Source of the DNA: a bacterium
Lineage (GTDB): Bacteria > Bacteroidota > Bacteroidia > Bacteroidales > Muribaculaceae
Assembly (NCBI GenBank): GCA_004563195.1
Contig: SFTJ01000006.1
Span: forward strand, 17,158-81,157
Direction: 5' to 3'
DNA: 64,000 bases
The notes below the pieces were generated by a model, which saw only the letters and a program-made list of their open reading frames with translations, ran no database searches and was not told where the DNA came from. Position numbers and translations under genes: made by a program. Of this stretch, positions 36,105 to 44,700 are shown piece after piece (position 1 is the stretch's first letter; every line of letters starts with the position of its first letter).

Positions 36105-37322
36105 ATGAAGACAAACATTGGCGTGTTTTTTGGCGGCCGCAGCACCGAGCATGAGATATCGGTGATATCGGCATCGCAAGCAATGGCAGCAATCAATCGT
36201 GACAAATATGACGTAACACCTATCTACATATCGAAGCAAGGCAAATGGTACACAGGCGATTTGCTCTTCGACACAGCAAACTATCGCGACATGAATGCCC
36301 TTATGGCAAAATGCCAAGAGGTGTATATGCGTCCCATCTATGGTGACTATAATCTCTACAAGGCGCGCAAGCCCCTGTTTGGCAGCGATGTGGTGACCAA
36401 ACTCGATGTGGTGATACCCGTGCTTCACGGTTCGAATGTGGAAGATGGCATTTTTGAAGGAGTATTGCAGACAATAGGCATACCTTATGCCGGTTGCGAC
36501 GTGCTTGCAAGTGCCAACGGTATGGACAAAATCACTATGAAGATGATACTTCAGGCATGCAACATACCTGTGGTAGACTATGTGTGGTTTACCGACAAAC
36601 AATGGTCGGCACAGCGCGATGAACTCATAGCCCAAGTGGAAAGCAAACTCCAATACCCCGTAATAGTTAAGCCCGCCAACTTAGGTTCATCGGTGGGTAT
36701 AGGATGCGCTCACAATCGCGAAGAACTTATCGACAAGGTAGACACAGCCGAACAATATTCGTCGCGCATAGTGGTGGAATATATGGTAAAGGACCTTCAG
36801 GAGATAAATTGCTCGGTGATAGGCGACTGCGATGAATATCAGATGTCGGTGCTCGAACAGCCTCTTACTTCGCAGGATATTCTTACATATACCGATAAAT
36901 ATATGGGCGGCACCAAGGGGGCGCAAGGTATGGCAGCATCGGCAAAGAAATTTCCCGCCGACCTTCCGGAGGCCGAAACCAAGAGAATACAATTCCTGGC
37001 AGGTGAGACATTCCGCGTGTTGTCGTGCCACGGCGTAAGTCGCGTTGACGTGATGATAGAAGGTGTAAGTAAGCCCGACGAAACCGGTTGCCGCAAAATC
37101 TATGTTAATGAGATTAACACCATTCCCGGCTCGCTTTCGTTCTATCTGTGGGAAGGAACCGGCCTGCCTTTCGACGAAGAAATGCACAAGCTGGTGCAAC
37201 TTGCCTTGAAGCGCAAGCGCGAACAAGAAATGAAAACGGTAAGCTACGACCAAAACATTTTCAGCTTGTCAGGCGGAGCCAAAGGCGTGAAAGGTGGAAA
37301 ATCAGGTGGCGTGAAGAAGTAA
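36105..37322 (+). CDS. D-Ala-D-Ala-ligase family protein (Ddl-type)
   Basis: A 405-aa ATP-grasp ligase. It starts NIGVFFGGRSTEHEISVISA, has HGSNVEDGIFEGVLQ at 108-122 (canonical Ddl is HGxxGEDG), DVLASANGMDK, VKPANLGSSVGI, and the C-terminal EINTIPGS metal/ATP site. It is some 60-100 residues longer than short Ddls; part of the excess is a Gly/Lys-rich tail (about 391-405). It would join D-Ala with D-Ala or another acceptor; the altered loop makes the acceptor uncertain. It is the last gene of the trio and ends at a strong terminator. Confidence 0.87.
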   Translation: MKTNIGVFFGGRSTEHEISVISASQAMAAINRDKYDVTPIYISKQGKWYTGDLLFDTANYRDMNALMAKCQEVYMRPIYGDYNLYKARKPLFGSDVVTKLDVVIPVLHGSNVEDGIFEGVLQTIGIPYAGCDVLASANGMDKITMKMILQACNIPVVDYVWFTDKQWSAQRDELIAQVESKLQYPVIVKPANLGSSVGIGCAHNREELIDKVDTAEQYSSRIVVEYMVKDLQEINCSVIGDCDEYQMSVLEQPLTSQDILTYTDKYMGGTKGAQGMAASAKKFPADLPEAETKRIQFLAGETFRVLSCHGVSRVDVMIEGVSKPDETGCRKIYVNEINTIPGSLSFYLWEGTGLPFDEEMHKLVQLALKRKREQEMKTVSYDQNIFSLSGGAKGVKGGKSGGVKK

Positions 37323-37353
37323 GATTAGTGTAGAATACACAAAATATTATTGA

Positions 37354-37404
37354 GGAAGCCCGAATAATCACATTGGTGAAGCACTATTTCGGGCTTCCTT
37401 TTTT
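37354..37404 (+). terminator. strong intrinsic terminator after the Ddl-type gene
   Basis: GGAAGCCCGAA (37354-37364) pairs perfectly with TTCGGGCTTCC (37388-37398), followed by six T (37399-37404). Confidence 0.92.
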
Positions 37405-37425
37405 AGAATAACACCTACATAAAGA

Positions 37426-39027
37426 ATGAAAAAGATAATTTCAGCATTTGCGTTAGGCATGATGTATGCCGCAATGATTTCGTGCACACCTACGGAGAAG
37501 TTCGATAGCGTGGCATCGAAATATATGACATGCGCCGATGGCACCAAAGTGCATTATAAGACAGTGGGCGAGGGCGAACCGGCAGTGGTGTTTGTGCACG
37601 GATTTGGCTGCGATATGCGTACATGGGCAAAGCAATATGAAGCACTCGGCGGCGACAGCGTAAAGCAAGTGTATATCGACCTCCCCGGATTCGGAAAAAG
37701 TGATAAGGTGGACGAAGAATATACCCTCGAGTTTTTTGCCAAACGCGTGGCAGCAGTGCTTGAGAAGGAAGGCGTGAAGCAAGCTGTGCTTGTGGGGCAT
37801 AGCCTCGGCACACCTATTTGCCGCCAAGTGGCATTCGATTATCCCCAACTCGTGGCTGGCATAATGGATATAGACGGCGTTTATTGCCTTTATCCCGCCA
37901 TCGACGATAATTCCACCGAAGCACAGAAAGAAGCAGCTGCTCAGTATGAAGAGGCTGTTGAAAGCTTTGCCCGGAGTTTTTGCGGCGACAGCGTAGCTGA
38001 AAATATCAAGAATTTCGTAAAATCCCTCAGCGGACCGAATACACCCGCCGAAGTCGCCGATTATGCCATGTCTACCATGCCGGAGGTAGATGCCAAAGTG
38101 GCTTGCAGCACCATGAGCAACCTTATAGACCGCAAATGGTGGACCGGAAAATGGCTCGATGTGCCTGCTGTGGTGATTTGCACTCAAAATAGCGGTTTGC
38201 AGCCCGACAACAAGCAGTCGATGCAAGCCTTGTATTCAAATCTCGACTATGTGGAACTCACCGATTGCGGTCACTTCATACATATGGAACAACCCAAACT
38301 CGTTAACGGCAAGCTACGCGAACTGTTGGCTTATGCAAGAAGTCGCAGTCTGCGTCGCATCGATGTGAATGGCGTGAATCTGCTCTACGAAGTGGCAGGA
38401 GATGGCAAGCCCGTGCTTCTGATACACGGCAACGGCGGTTCGCACGAGGCGCTTGAGACCACAGCCGGTCAGCTTGTGCGCAAGGGCTATAAGGTGTATG
38501 CAGTAGATTCTCGTGGTCATGGCGCCAACGAACCGCTCAAGGAATATCATTATGCCGATATGGCTGAAGATATGTATCAGTTCTGCCAAAAACTCGGCAT
38601 CAGCAAGCCCGCAGTGTATGGTTGGAGCGATGGCGGCATAGTGGCGCTTATGCTCGAGATAATGCATCCCGGCACAGTGCAGTTGATGGCTATTAGCGGA
38701 GCAAATGTTCAGCCCGAAGGCGTGGTAAACTTTGAAGAATTTCGCAAAAACATACTTGCCGAGGGCAACCCGATGGCTATGATGATGGTATATGAACCCA
38801 ATATCACCGATACCCAATTGCGAGGAGTGAATGTGCCGGTGCTGGTGTGTGCCGGATCAGACGACCTGATTATCGCCGAGCACACCCGCTATATGGCTGA
38901 GATGTTGCCAAAATCGGAGCTGAAGATAGTGGAAGGCGAAGACCACGGGTCGTATATCTGGCATAATCCTATGATGGGCGAGATACTCATCGATTATCTC
39001 GAACGCAACGGCTATAAAGCCCGATAG
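37426..39027 (+). CDS. lipoprotein with two tandem alpha/beta-hydrolase domains
   Basis: A 533-aa envelope protein. A lipoprotein signal ends at MISC (Cys20). Domain 1 (about 30-325) has VFVHGFG, nucleophile GHSLG (Ser126) and CGHFIHME. Domain 2 (about 330-533) has LLIHGNGG, nucleophile GWSDGG (near 400), an acid Asp in CAGSDD and EDHGSYIW. Both domains keep plausible Ser-Asp-His triads, so both may be active. The fusion is unusual. It starts right after the terminator of the cell-wall trio and so is transcribed separately. Substrates may be esters or peptides in the periplasm. Confidence 0.85.
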   Translation: MKKIISAFALGMMYAAMISCTPTEKFDSVASKYMTCADGTKVHYKTVGEGEPAVVFVHGFGCDMRTWAKQYEALGGDSVKQVYIDLPGFGKSDKVDEEYTLEFFAKRVAAVLEKEGVKQAVLVGHSLGTPICRQVAFDYPQLVAGIMDIDGVYCLYPAIDDNSTEAQKEAAAQYEEAVESFARSFCGDSVAENIKNFVKSLSGPNTPAEVADYAMSTMPEVDAKVACSTMSNLIDRKWWTGKWLDVPAVVICTQNSGLQPDNKQSMQALYSNLDYVELTDCGHFIHMEQPKLVNGKLRELLAYARSRSLRRIDVNGVNLLYEVAGDGKPVLLIHGNGGSHEALETTAGQLVRKGYKVYAVDSRGHGANEPLKEYHYADMAEDMYQFCQKLGISKPAVYGWSDGGIVALMLEIMHPGTVQLMAISGANVQPEGVVNFEEFRKNILAEGNPMAMMMVYEPNITDTQLRGVNVPVLVCAGSDDLIIAEHTRYMAEMLPKSELKIVEGEDHGSYIWHNPMMGEILIDYLERNGYKAR

Positions 39028-39032
39028 AGCAA

Positions 39033-39488
39033 TCACATGCCTATGATGTCGGTGTAACAAGGAATGTCGGGAAGGAAAGAATAAGAGTCGGTGTCGTAAT
39101 CGATTTTGCAGCAATAATGCTGCAATCCGTTCGACACCATAAGATATTTGGCGCGCAGCACCATATTGTAGCGCACTATTTGGTCGAAAACCTTTTGAGT
39201 GATTTCCACCGACGGTGCCTTGTATTCCACGATTGCAAACGGGCAGCCCTCGCGGTCGGCAATGAGCGTATCGCAGCGGCGCTTAATGTCGTTTTGCACC
39301 AAGGCTATCTCATTGCCCATCAAGGCTTGAGGAAACTGCTTGTGATGAATGAGAAATGCCACAAAATTCTGCCGCACCCACTCCTCAGGCGTGAGTGCCA
39401 CAAATTTCGAGCGAAGCACATCGAAAATAGTCAATCCGTTTGCGCTTTTTTTTATCGTAAATTGGTGTTCCGGCAGATTAAGTTGCAT
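39033..39488 (-). CDS. stand-alone HSDR_N (type I restriction R-subunit N-domain) protein
   Basis: A 151-aa protein equal to the nuclease-like N-terminal domain of type I restriction R subunits, with a PD-(D/E)xK pattern: CDTLIADREG then FAIVEYKAP (E-x-K) in the core. There are no helicase, M or S genes nearby. Such solo proteins are common in Bacteroidetes and are probably not part of a restriction system. It converges on the tandem hydrolase (5 bp between ends) and diverges from holA. Confidence 0.85.
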   Translation of the reverse strand: MQLNLPEHQFTIKKSANGLTIFDVLRSKFVALTPEEWVRQNFVAFLIHHKQFPQALMGNEIALVQNDIKRRCDTLIADREGCPFAIVEYKAPSVEITQKVFDQIVRYNMVLRAKYLMVSNGLQHYCCKIDYDTDSYSFLPDIPCYTDIIGM

Positions 39489-39498
39489 GGGAATTTAG

Positions 39499-39506
39499 TA
39501 TATTTG
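39499..39506 (+). promoter_or_regulatory. candidate -7 element for holA
   Basis: TATATTTG matches TAnnTTTG in the 78-bp gap between the divergent HSDR_N and holA genes; a TTG is present upstream but at too short a spacing (13 bases). Confidence 0.35.
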
Positions 39507-39566
39507 CATTAGCGAAAATTATTTCGGCTGTAAAGGTAGTGAAAAACCGTAAAATAAGAGAAATCA

Positions 39567-40607
39567 ATGGCTGTAAAAAAAGAGGCAGTGACTTATTTAA
39601 GTCTGCTCAACGACATAAAGAATAAGAAATTCCAACCCATCTATGTTCTGCAAGGTGAGGAGGCTTATTATATAGATAGTCTTACCGAAGCGATTATCGA
39701 TTCGGCACTCGAAGAAGAGGAGCGTGATTTCAATCTTACTGTTACCTATGGCATCGATGCCGATGTGAAAGAGCTGATGGGTGCTTGTCGTCGCTATCCG
39801 ATGATGGCTGAGCGTCAAGTGATAGTGCTCAAAGAGGCCCAGAATCTCAAGAACAATGCCGAATGTAATATCGACCTTTTTAAGTTTTATGCTGAAAATC
39901 CGTTACGTAGCACCGTGCTGGTGATATGCAACAAAGGCGGAAACCTGAAGAGTAAGGAATTTTTGTCGACTCTAAAATCGGAAGGCACCGGTGTGGTATT
40001 TGAGTCGAAGAAAGAGACCGAGAGCTCTATGCTCAATCTCATATCGGGTTATGTTAAGAGCAAGGGTTGCACCATCGATGTAAAGTCAGCCACCATGCTT
40101 CGCGATTTTGTAGGACTCGATGTGGCTCGAATGTTTGGCGAAATCGACAAATTGAGCATCTTGGTTGACCAAAGCAAGCAGATTACGCCCGAGATGATAG
40201 AGAAAAACATAGGTATCAGCAAGGACTATAATATGTTTGAGTTTGAAGATGCTTTGATAGATCGCAATGTGGGAAAAGCATTCAAAATATTGGATTATTT
40301 CGAAAAAAACCAGAAAAACAATCCGGTGCAGCTAATAACGCCTCGTATTTTCGGATTTTTTGTTAACACGCTATTGGTGCAGACCGCCAAGGATAAATCG
40401 CAGAAAGGATTGCTCGAACGCTTGGATTCGAAATCAACATATCGACTCAATAAGTTTATCACCGCTGCCGGAAATTATTCGAAAATAGCCTGCGTCAACA
40501 ATATCTCAGCCGTTCGCCGCCTCGATGCACAAAGCAAGGGTATAGGTTCGCGCCAAGATGCTTTCGCTCTGCTTCGCGATTTGCTGTTCCGAATCATGAC
40601 ATCGTGA
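39567..40607 (+). CDS. holA: DNA polymerase III delta subunit
   Basis: A 346-aa clamp-loader subunit that opens the beta sliding clamp. The N-terminal AAA+-like domain begins IKNKKFQPIYVLQGEEAYYIDSL, with RRYPMMAERQVIVLKEAQNL further in, and the collar domain is C-terminal. There is no functional Walker A, as normal for delta. Length fits the family. Confidence 0.94.
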   Translation: MAVKKEAVTYLSLLNDIKNKKFQPIYVLQGEEAYYIDSLTEAIIDSALEEEERDFNLTVTYGIDADVKELMGACRRYPMMAERQVIVLKEAQNLKNNAECNIDLFKFYAENPLRSTVLVICNKGGNLKSKEFLSTLKSEGTGVVFESKKETESSMLNLISGYVKSKGCTIDVKSATMLRDFVGLDVARMFGEIDKLSILVDQSKQITPEMIEKNIGISKDYNMFEFEDALIDRNVGKAFKILDYFEKNQKNNPVQLITPRIFGFFVNTLLVQTAKDKSQKGLLERLDSKSTYRLNKFITAAGNYSKIACVNNISAVRRLDAQSKGIGSRQDAFALLRDLLFRIMTS

Positions 40608-40627
40608 CAAGCGATTGCTGATAATGC

Positions 40628-41317
40628 TTACTTGATGCGGAAGCTGTAGCCGAGTGTTACTGCCACCGACATATTGCCCGATGCCGAGAAGGTGTCGGCT
40701 TTTTTACTTGAAAAGATGTTGCCGAGTCCGTAGTACACGCGCCCTTCGAGAATGATGGAGTGCTTGCGTTTGGCTATGAGTTCCATGCCCGCTCCGAATG
40801 CCAACCCGTAGTCGAACTTACTTTTCATTTCGAGATTAAGCTGGTCGAGGTGACGGTTTTCGTAGGGAAATCCTTCGATACTTTGCCAGTTGGTGTAGTC
40901 GAAATTGGATGAGATGTTTTCGCCAATGTTGTAGCCCAATTGGGGACCGAGGTTGAAAAAGCCTTTGAACTTGTGGCTTCCGAAATAAATATGAGTGAGA
41001 ATAGGTATGGAGATGTAGGAGAATTGTCGTTCGTATTTGAAGTCGGTGTCTTCGAAGTTTTCTTTCCAGCCGCCTTTGGTGAAATTAGCCTCTATCACAA
41101 GACCGAAATTCTTTTCCTCGATATAACGGAAGGTGACACCAAGAGTCTCGCTCATGCTCCAATTTTGCTTTACACTTGGGCTGAAGGTAACTCTCGAGAG
41201 CGACACGCCGGCTTTGCCGCCGACGGCCACATTCGAAGCAAAGTGTTTTTGTGCCGATGCTCCTGCAGCCCAAGTGATGGCTGCCATAAGTAGTATTATT
41301 CGAGTGATGTGTTGCAT
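40628..41317 (-). CDS. PorT-like outer-membrane beta-barrel protein
   Basis: A 229-aa protein with a signal peptide ending GASAQ (residue 22) and alternating beta-strand pattern typical of the PorT/outer_membrane_beta-barrel family (GGKAGVSLSRVTFSP, YISIPILTHIYFG, FFNLGPQLGYNIG), closing with aromatic-ended GYSFRIK. It lies 17 bp after the LysM gene, so both are cotranscribed. PorT acts with type IX secretion in Porphyromonas; here the role is only inferred. Confidence 0.82.
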   Translation of the reverse strand: MQHITRIILLMAAITWAAGASAQKHFASNVAVGGKAGVSLSRVTFSPSVKQNWSMSETLGVTFRYIEEKNFGLVIEANFTKGGWKENFEDTDFKYERQFSYISIPILTHIYFGSHKFKGFFNLGPQLGYNIGENISSNFDYTNWQSIEGFPYENRHLDQLNLEMKSKFDYGLAFGAGMELIAKRKHSIILEGRVYYGLGNIFSSKKADTFSASGNMSVAVTLGYSFRIK

Positions 41318-41334
41318 ATAATGCGCTTATTTAT

Positions 41335-43323
41335 TTACCGTTCGATGGTGTTGTGAGTGGTGAAATGAATGAATTGCAAATCTTTATTGATAAAGCCGCT
41401 CCAGTTGCTGAGTCGTTGCAGCTTAAAAGATGTCTGGAGACCATTGTATTCGTTGATTACGCGGTTGTTAAATCCGCCTTCGACGTTGGCAAGGGTTTGC
41501 AAGAAAAATTTTCCTGTGTCGTAGCCCAGCAAACCGAAACGAGGCACCACATAACGCATCTCTTCGCCGTACCATTTGCTGTATTCCTGTTCGAAATTGC
41601 GAGTTTTTGAGTCTTTCTCGTCGTAGAAGAATCGAGAATAGATGTATGTGTCGATGGCGTGGAAATCGTCCTTCATTTCGAGCAGATAGGTGGTGTATTC
41701 CGGATATCCCATAAGCACAAAGTCCACATCGGCGCGCTCTTGCTTTATGCGCTTGAGTATGGGTATGAGCTTGGTGAGCAAAGCCTTCGAACTCGATGAT
41801 GGGATTATCACATATTCGTTGCCTGCCACAAGCAGATTGTTGACCGAATCGTAGTTGAAATCGGAATCGATGGTTACACTTGCTGTTTTTGATTTTTGTT
41901 TTTGCAAGTGCTTTTTCAAGTCGTGGCAAACGTCTTTTTCCTCTTTAGCGTTGACGGGGTTGATGAAAATGGTGGAGCGATTATCGAATTTTTTGTCGTA
42001 CCATTCGCACAACTCGGCACTCAGGTAGGAGTGAGGAATGTTGGTTTGCACCGAGAATGAGTTGGTGGCATACGATTCGTCCTTTATGGCGAACAGATTG
42101 ACCGAAAGGATGTCGTTTTGCTTGCAGAATTTGTTGGTAGCATCGAGTTGCTTGGCATCGCTCGGGGCAATAATCATGTTCATCTGCTTCATGCCGGGCA
42201 GATGCAAGATGCTGTCGGTGGCAGCGAGTGAATTGCGATTGTCGTGCACAGTTACATTGATGTGCTTGCGTGTGCCGCGGCGCACCTCGTCTACAGCCAT
42301 AAGAAATCCTTTAAGAAACTCAGTGTTGTTGAGAGCCGAAGCCGATGGCGAAGCCTGATGCAGCATAAAAGGCATCACAATAGCCACATTTATGGTGTCG
42401 GCGTTGCTCTTCGATGTGATAGTAGCCTTGGCGTTCTTGTCATCGAGGTCCGACTGACGCACCACCACGGTGTCGTTGGCGGCAACCGGAATGTTTATGA
42501 TGCTGCCTTTCTTGGCTTTCACGCCCGGATTGGCATCGATGATTTTCTTTACGTCAATATTGTTGTCGCTTGCCACGGTGGTGAAGCTTTCGCCTTCCTT
42601 CAACTCGTGAGTAACGAACTTTGTGATGGGTTTTTCCACCATCACCGCCTTGTTGTCGTTGGGTTGAATGCGAATCACCTCGCCTATTCTGAAGTTCTCA
42701 GCCGAAATACCCGGATTGAGTTCGAGAATGGCGGCTATAGTAGTGTTGTAGTATCGCGAAACATAGTAGAGCGTTTCACCGGCTTGTATTCGGTGATACA
42801 CGATTTCGCTGTTCGATTCCTTTGCCTCGGTAATCGACGGTTTGGCTTTAGCTACTTCGAAACTTTCGTCTTGCGGAATAGTTATCACTTGACCCACTTT
42901 AAGCCCGTCGGCAACGATTGGGTTGGCTTGCTTTATGGCATCGATGGAAATGCCATAGATTCGCGACAATCCATACAAAGTCTCACCTTTTTCTACAGTG
43001 TGAGTCACGGCAGCCACCTTTTGAGTAGCCGGTAACTTTACCCCGGTCTTGTCGGCACTTGGCTTGGCAAATGCATCGACCGGGAAAAACAATATTTGAT
43101 TGGTCTTCAAGCCATCTTTGGCAGAGGGGTTGTATTTTATGATATCATCTTGAGTGATGCCATATTTTTTAGCCACGCCGTAGAGAGTCTCTTTTTTCTT
43201 CACTTTGTGGTAGTAGTAGCGCGTGTTGCCTATGGTTTGGGTAGGCATTGATAGTTGAGCGCTCGTCACAAACGCCATACTGCTGCAAAGAGCCAATGTT
43301 ATGAATGAATGTAGAAATTTCAT
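41335..43323 (-). CDS. exported protein with four LysM domains and a periplasmic-binding-like domain
   Basis: A 662-aa secreted protein. After a signal peptide (about 1-22) come four LysM repeats (about 36-81, 106-151, 174-219, 235-279), three of them with the GETLYG/GETLYY-type start, which bind peptidoglycan. Residues about 310-655 resemble a type 1 periplasmic-binding fold (VAIVMPFMLHQ, IIAPSDAKQL, FVLMGYPEY, PRFGLLGYDTGKFFL). No catalytic site is seen. It may tether a ligand-sensing or scaffold domain to the wall; it is the first gene of a pair with the PorT-like barrel. Confidence 0.85.
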   Translation of the reverse strand: MKFLHSFITLALCSSMAFVTSAQLSMPTQTIGNTRYYYHKVKKKETLYGVAKKYGITQDDIIKYNPSAKDGLKTNQILFFPVDAFAKPSADKTGVKLPATQKVAAVTHTVEKGETLYGLSRIYGISIDAIKQANPIVADGLKVGQVITIPQDESFEVAKAKPSITEAKESNSEIVYHRIQAGETLYYVSRYYNTTIAAILELNPGISAENFRIGEVIRIQPNDNKAVMVEKPITKFVTHELKEGESFTTVASDNNIDVKKIIDANPGVKAKKGSIINIPVAANDTVVVRQSDLDDKNAKATITSKSNADTINVAIVMPFMLHQASPSASALNNTEFLKGFLMAVDEVRRGTRKHINVTVHDNRNSLAATDSILHLPGMKQMNMIIAPSDAKQLDATNKFCKQNDILSVNLFAIKDESYATNSFSVQTNIPHSYLSAELCEWYDKKFDNRSTIFINPVNAKEEKDVCHDLKKHLQKQKSKTASVTIDSDFNYDSVNNLLVAGNEYVIIPSSSSKALLTKLIPILKRIKQERADVDFVLMGYPEYTTYLLEMKDDFHAIDTYIYSRFFYDEKDSKTRNFEQEYSKWYGEEMRYVVPRFGLLGYDTGKFFLQTLANVEGGFNNRVINEYNGLQTSFKLQRLSNWSGFINKDLQFIHFTTHNTIER

Positions 43324-43398
43324 TGCTTGTGAGGTGTGATTATGTGGATAAAAGTAATATTCTTATGACAAAATGTAGTGGAGAGAGTGCCGGTTGCC

Positions 43399-44667
43399 TC
43401 AAGCGTTCATTGCCTGGTCGAGGTCGGCGATAATGTCGTCGACATTCTCAATACCCACCGAGAGACGAATCAAGTCGGGAGCCACTCCGGCTTCCACGAG
43501 TTGCTCGTCGGAGAGCTGACGGTGAGTGTGGCTTGCCGGATGGAGCACGCAAGAGCGGGCATCGGCAACGTGAGTGACTATGCTGATGAGCTTAAGGTTG
43601 TCCATAAAGCGTTCGGCATCGGCGCGAGAGCCTTTGAGACCGAACGACATCACGCCGCAACTTCCGTGGGGCATATATTTCTTGGCAAGGTCGTAATACT
43701 GATTGCCGGGAAGGTCGCAATAGTTTACCCAAGCCACTTTGGGATTATCCTCGAGCCATTTGGCCACAGTGAGAGCGTTGCTGCAGTGACGAGGCATGCG
43801 CAAATGCAGAGTTTCGAGACCTACATTGATGAGAAATGCATTGTGAGGCGACTGAATGGATCCGAGGTCACGCATCAGTTGTGAAGTGGCCTTGGTGATA
43901 TAGGCAAGACGGCCGAATTTTTCGATGTAAGTGATGCCGTGATACGATTCGTCGGGAGTGGTAAGACCCGGGAAACGGTCGGCGTGCTTGCTCCAATCGA
44001 AATTGCCGCTATCCACAATAACACCGCCCACGGTCATGGCGTGACCGTCCATATATTTAGTGGTGGAGTGAGTGACGATGTCGGCACCCCATTCAAACGG
44101 GCGACAGTTGATGGGAGTGGCAAATGTGTTGTCGACGATGAGAGGCACACCGTGGTCGTGAGCCACTTTGGCAAATTTCTCGATGTCGAGCACATTGATG
44201 CTCGGGTTAGATATGGTTTCGCCGAAGAGCGCCTTGGTGTTAGGCTTGAAAGCGGCTGCTATTTCTTCCTCCGAAGCATCTACGCTCACAAAAGTGGTTT
44301 CGATGCCGAGTTTGCGTAAGGTGACATTAAGCAGATTGAAAGTGCCGCCATATATTTGAGCGCTGCTCACAATGTGGTCACCTGCCTCACAGATATTGAA
44401 GAGGGCGTAGAAGTTGGCTGCTTGGCCCGATGAAGTGAGCATAGCGCCTACGCCGCCTTCCAGAGCTGCTATTTTGGCAGCTACGGCATCGTTGGTGGGG
44501 TTTTGCAGACGAGTATAGAAGTACCCCGATTCTTCGAGGTCGAAAAGGCGACCCATTTGTTCGCTTGAATCATATTTGAATGTAGTGCTCTGATAGATGG
44601 GAAGAATACGAGCTTCTCCGTTGCGTGGCGTGTAACCTGCTTGTACACACATTGTTTCTTTTCTCAT
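43399..44667 (-). CDS. metY: O-acetylhomoserine sulfhydrylase (MetY type)
   Basis: A 422-aa PLP enzyme of the Cys/Met metabolism family. It starts TMCVQAGYTPRNGEARILPI, has TSSGQAANFYALFN, and the PLP lysine in HSTTKYMDGHAM (about 207). The length above 420 and the overall pattern fit O-acetylhomoserine aminocarboxypropyltransferase, which makes homocysteine from O-acetylhomoserine and sulfide. It follows the primase-like pair by 33 bp; a functional link is not expected. Confidence 0.93.
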   Translation of the reverse strand: MRKETMCVQAGYTPRNGEARILPIYQSTTFKYDSSEQMGRLFDLEESGYFYTRLQNPTNDAVAAKIAALEGGVGAMLTSSGQAANFYALFNICEAGDHIVSSAQIYGGTFNLLNVTLRKLGIETTFVSVDASEEEIAAAFKPNTKALFGETISNPSINVLDIEKFAKVAHDHGVPLIVDNTFATPINCRPFEWGADIVTHSTTKYMDGHAMTVGGVIVDSGNFDWSKHADRFPGLTTPDESYHGITYIEKFGRLAYITKATSQLMRDLGSIQSPHNAFLINVGLETLHLRMPRHCSNALTVAKWLEDNPKVAWVNYCDLPGNQYYDLAKKYMPHGSCGVMSFGLKGSRADAERFMDNLKLISIVTHVADARSCVLHPASHTHRQLSDEQLVEAGVAPDLIRLSVGIENVDDIIADLDQAMNA

Positions 44668-44700
44668 TGGCTGATATTTCTGTTATTAATTATTTTGTTA

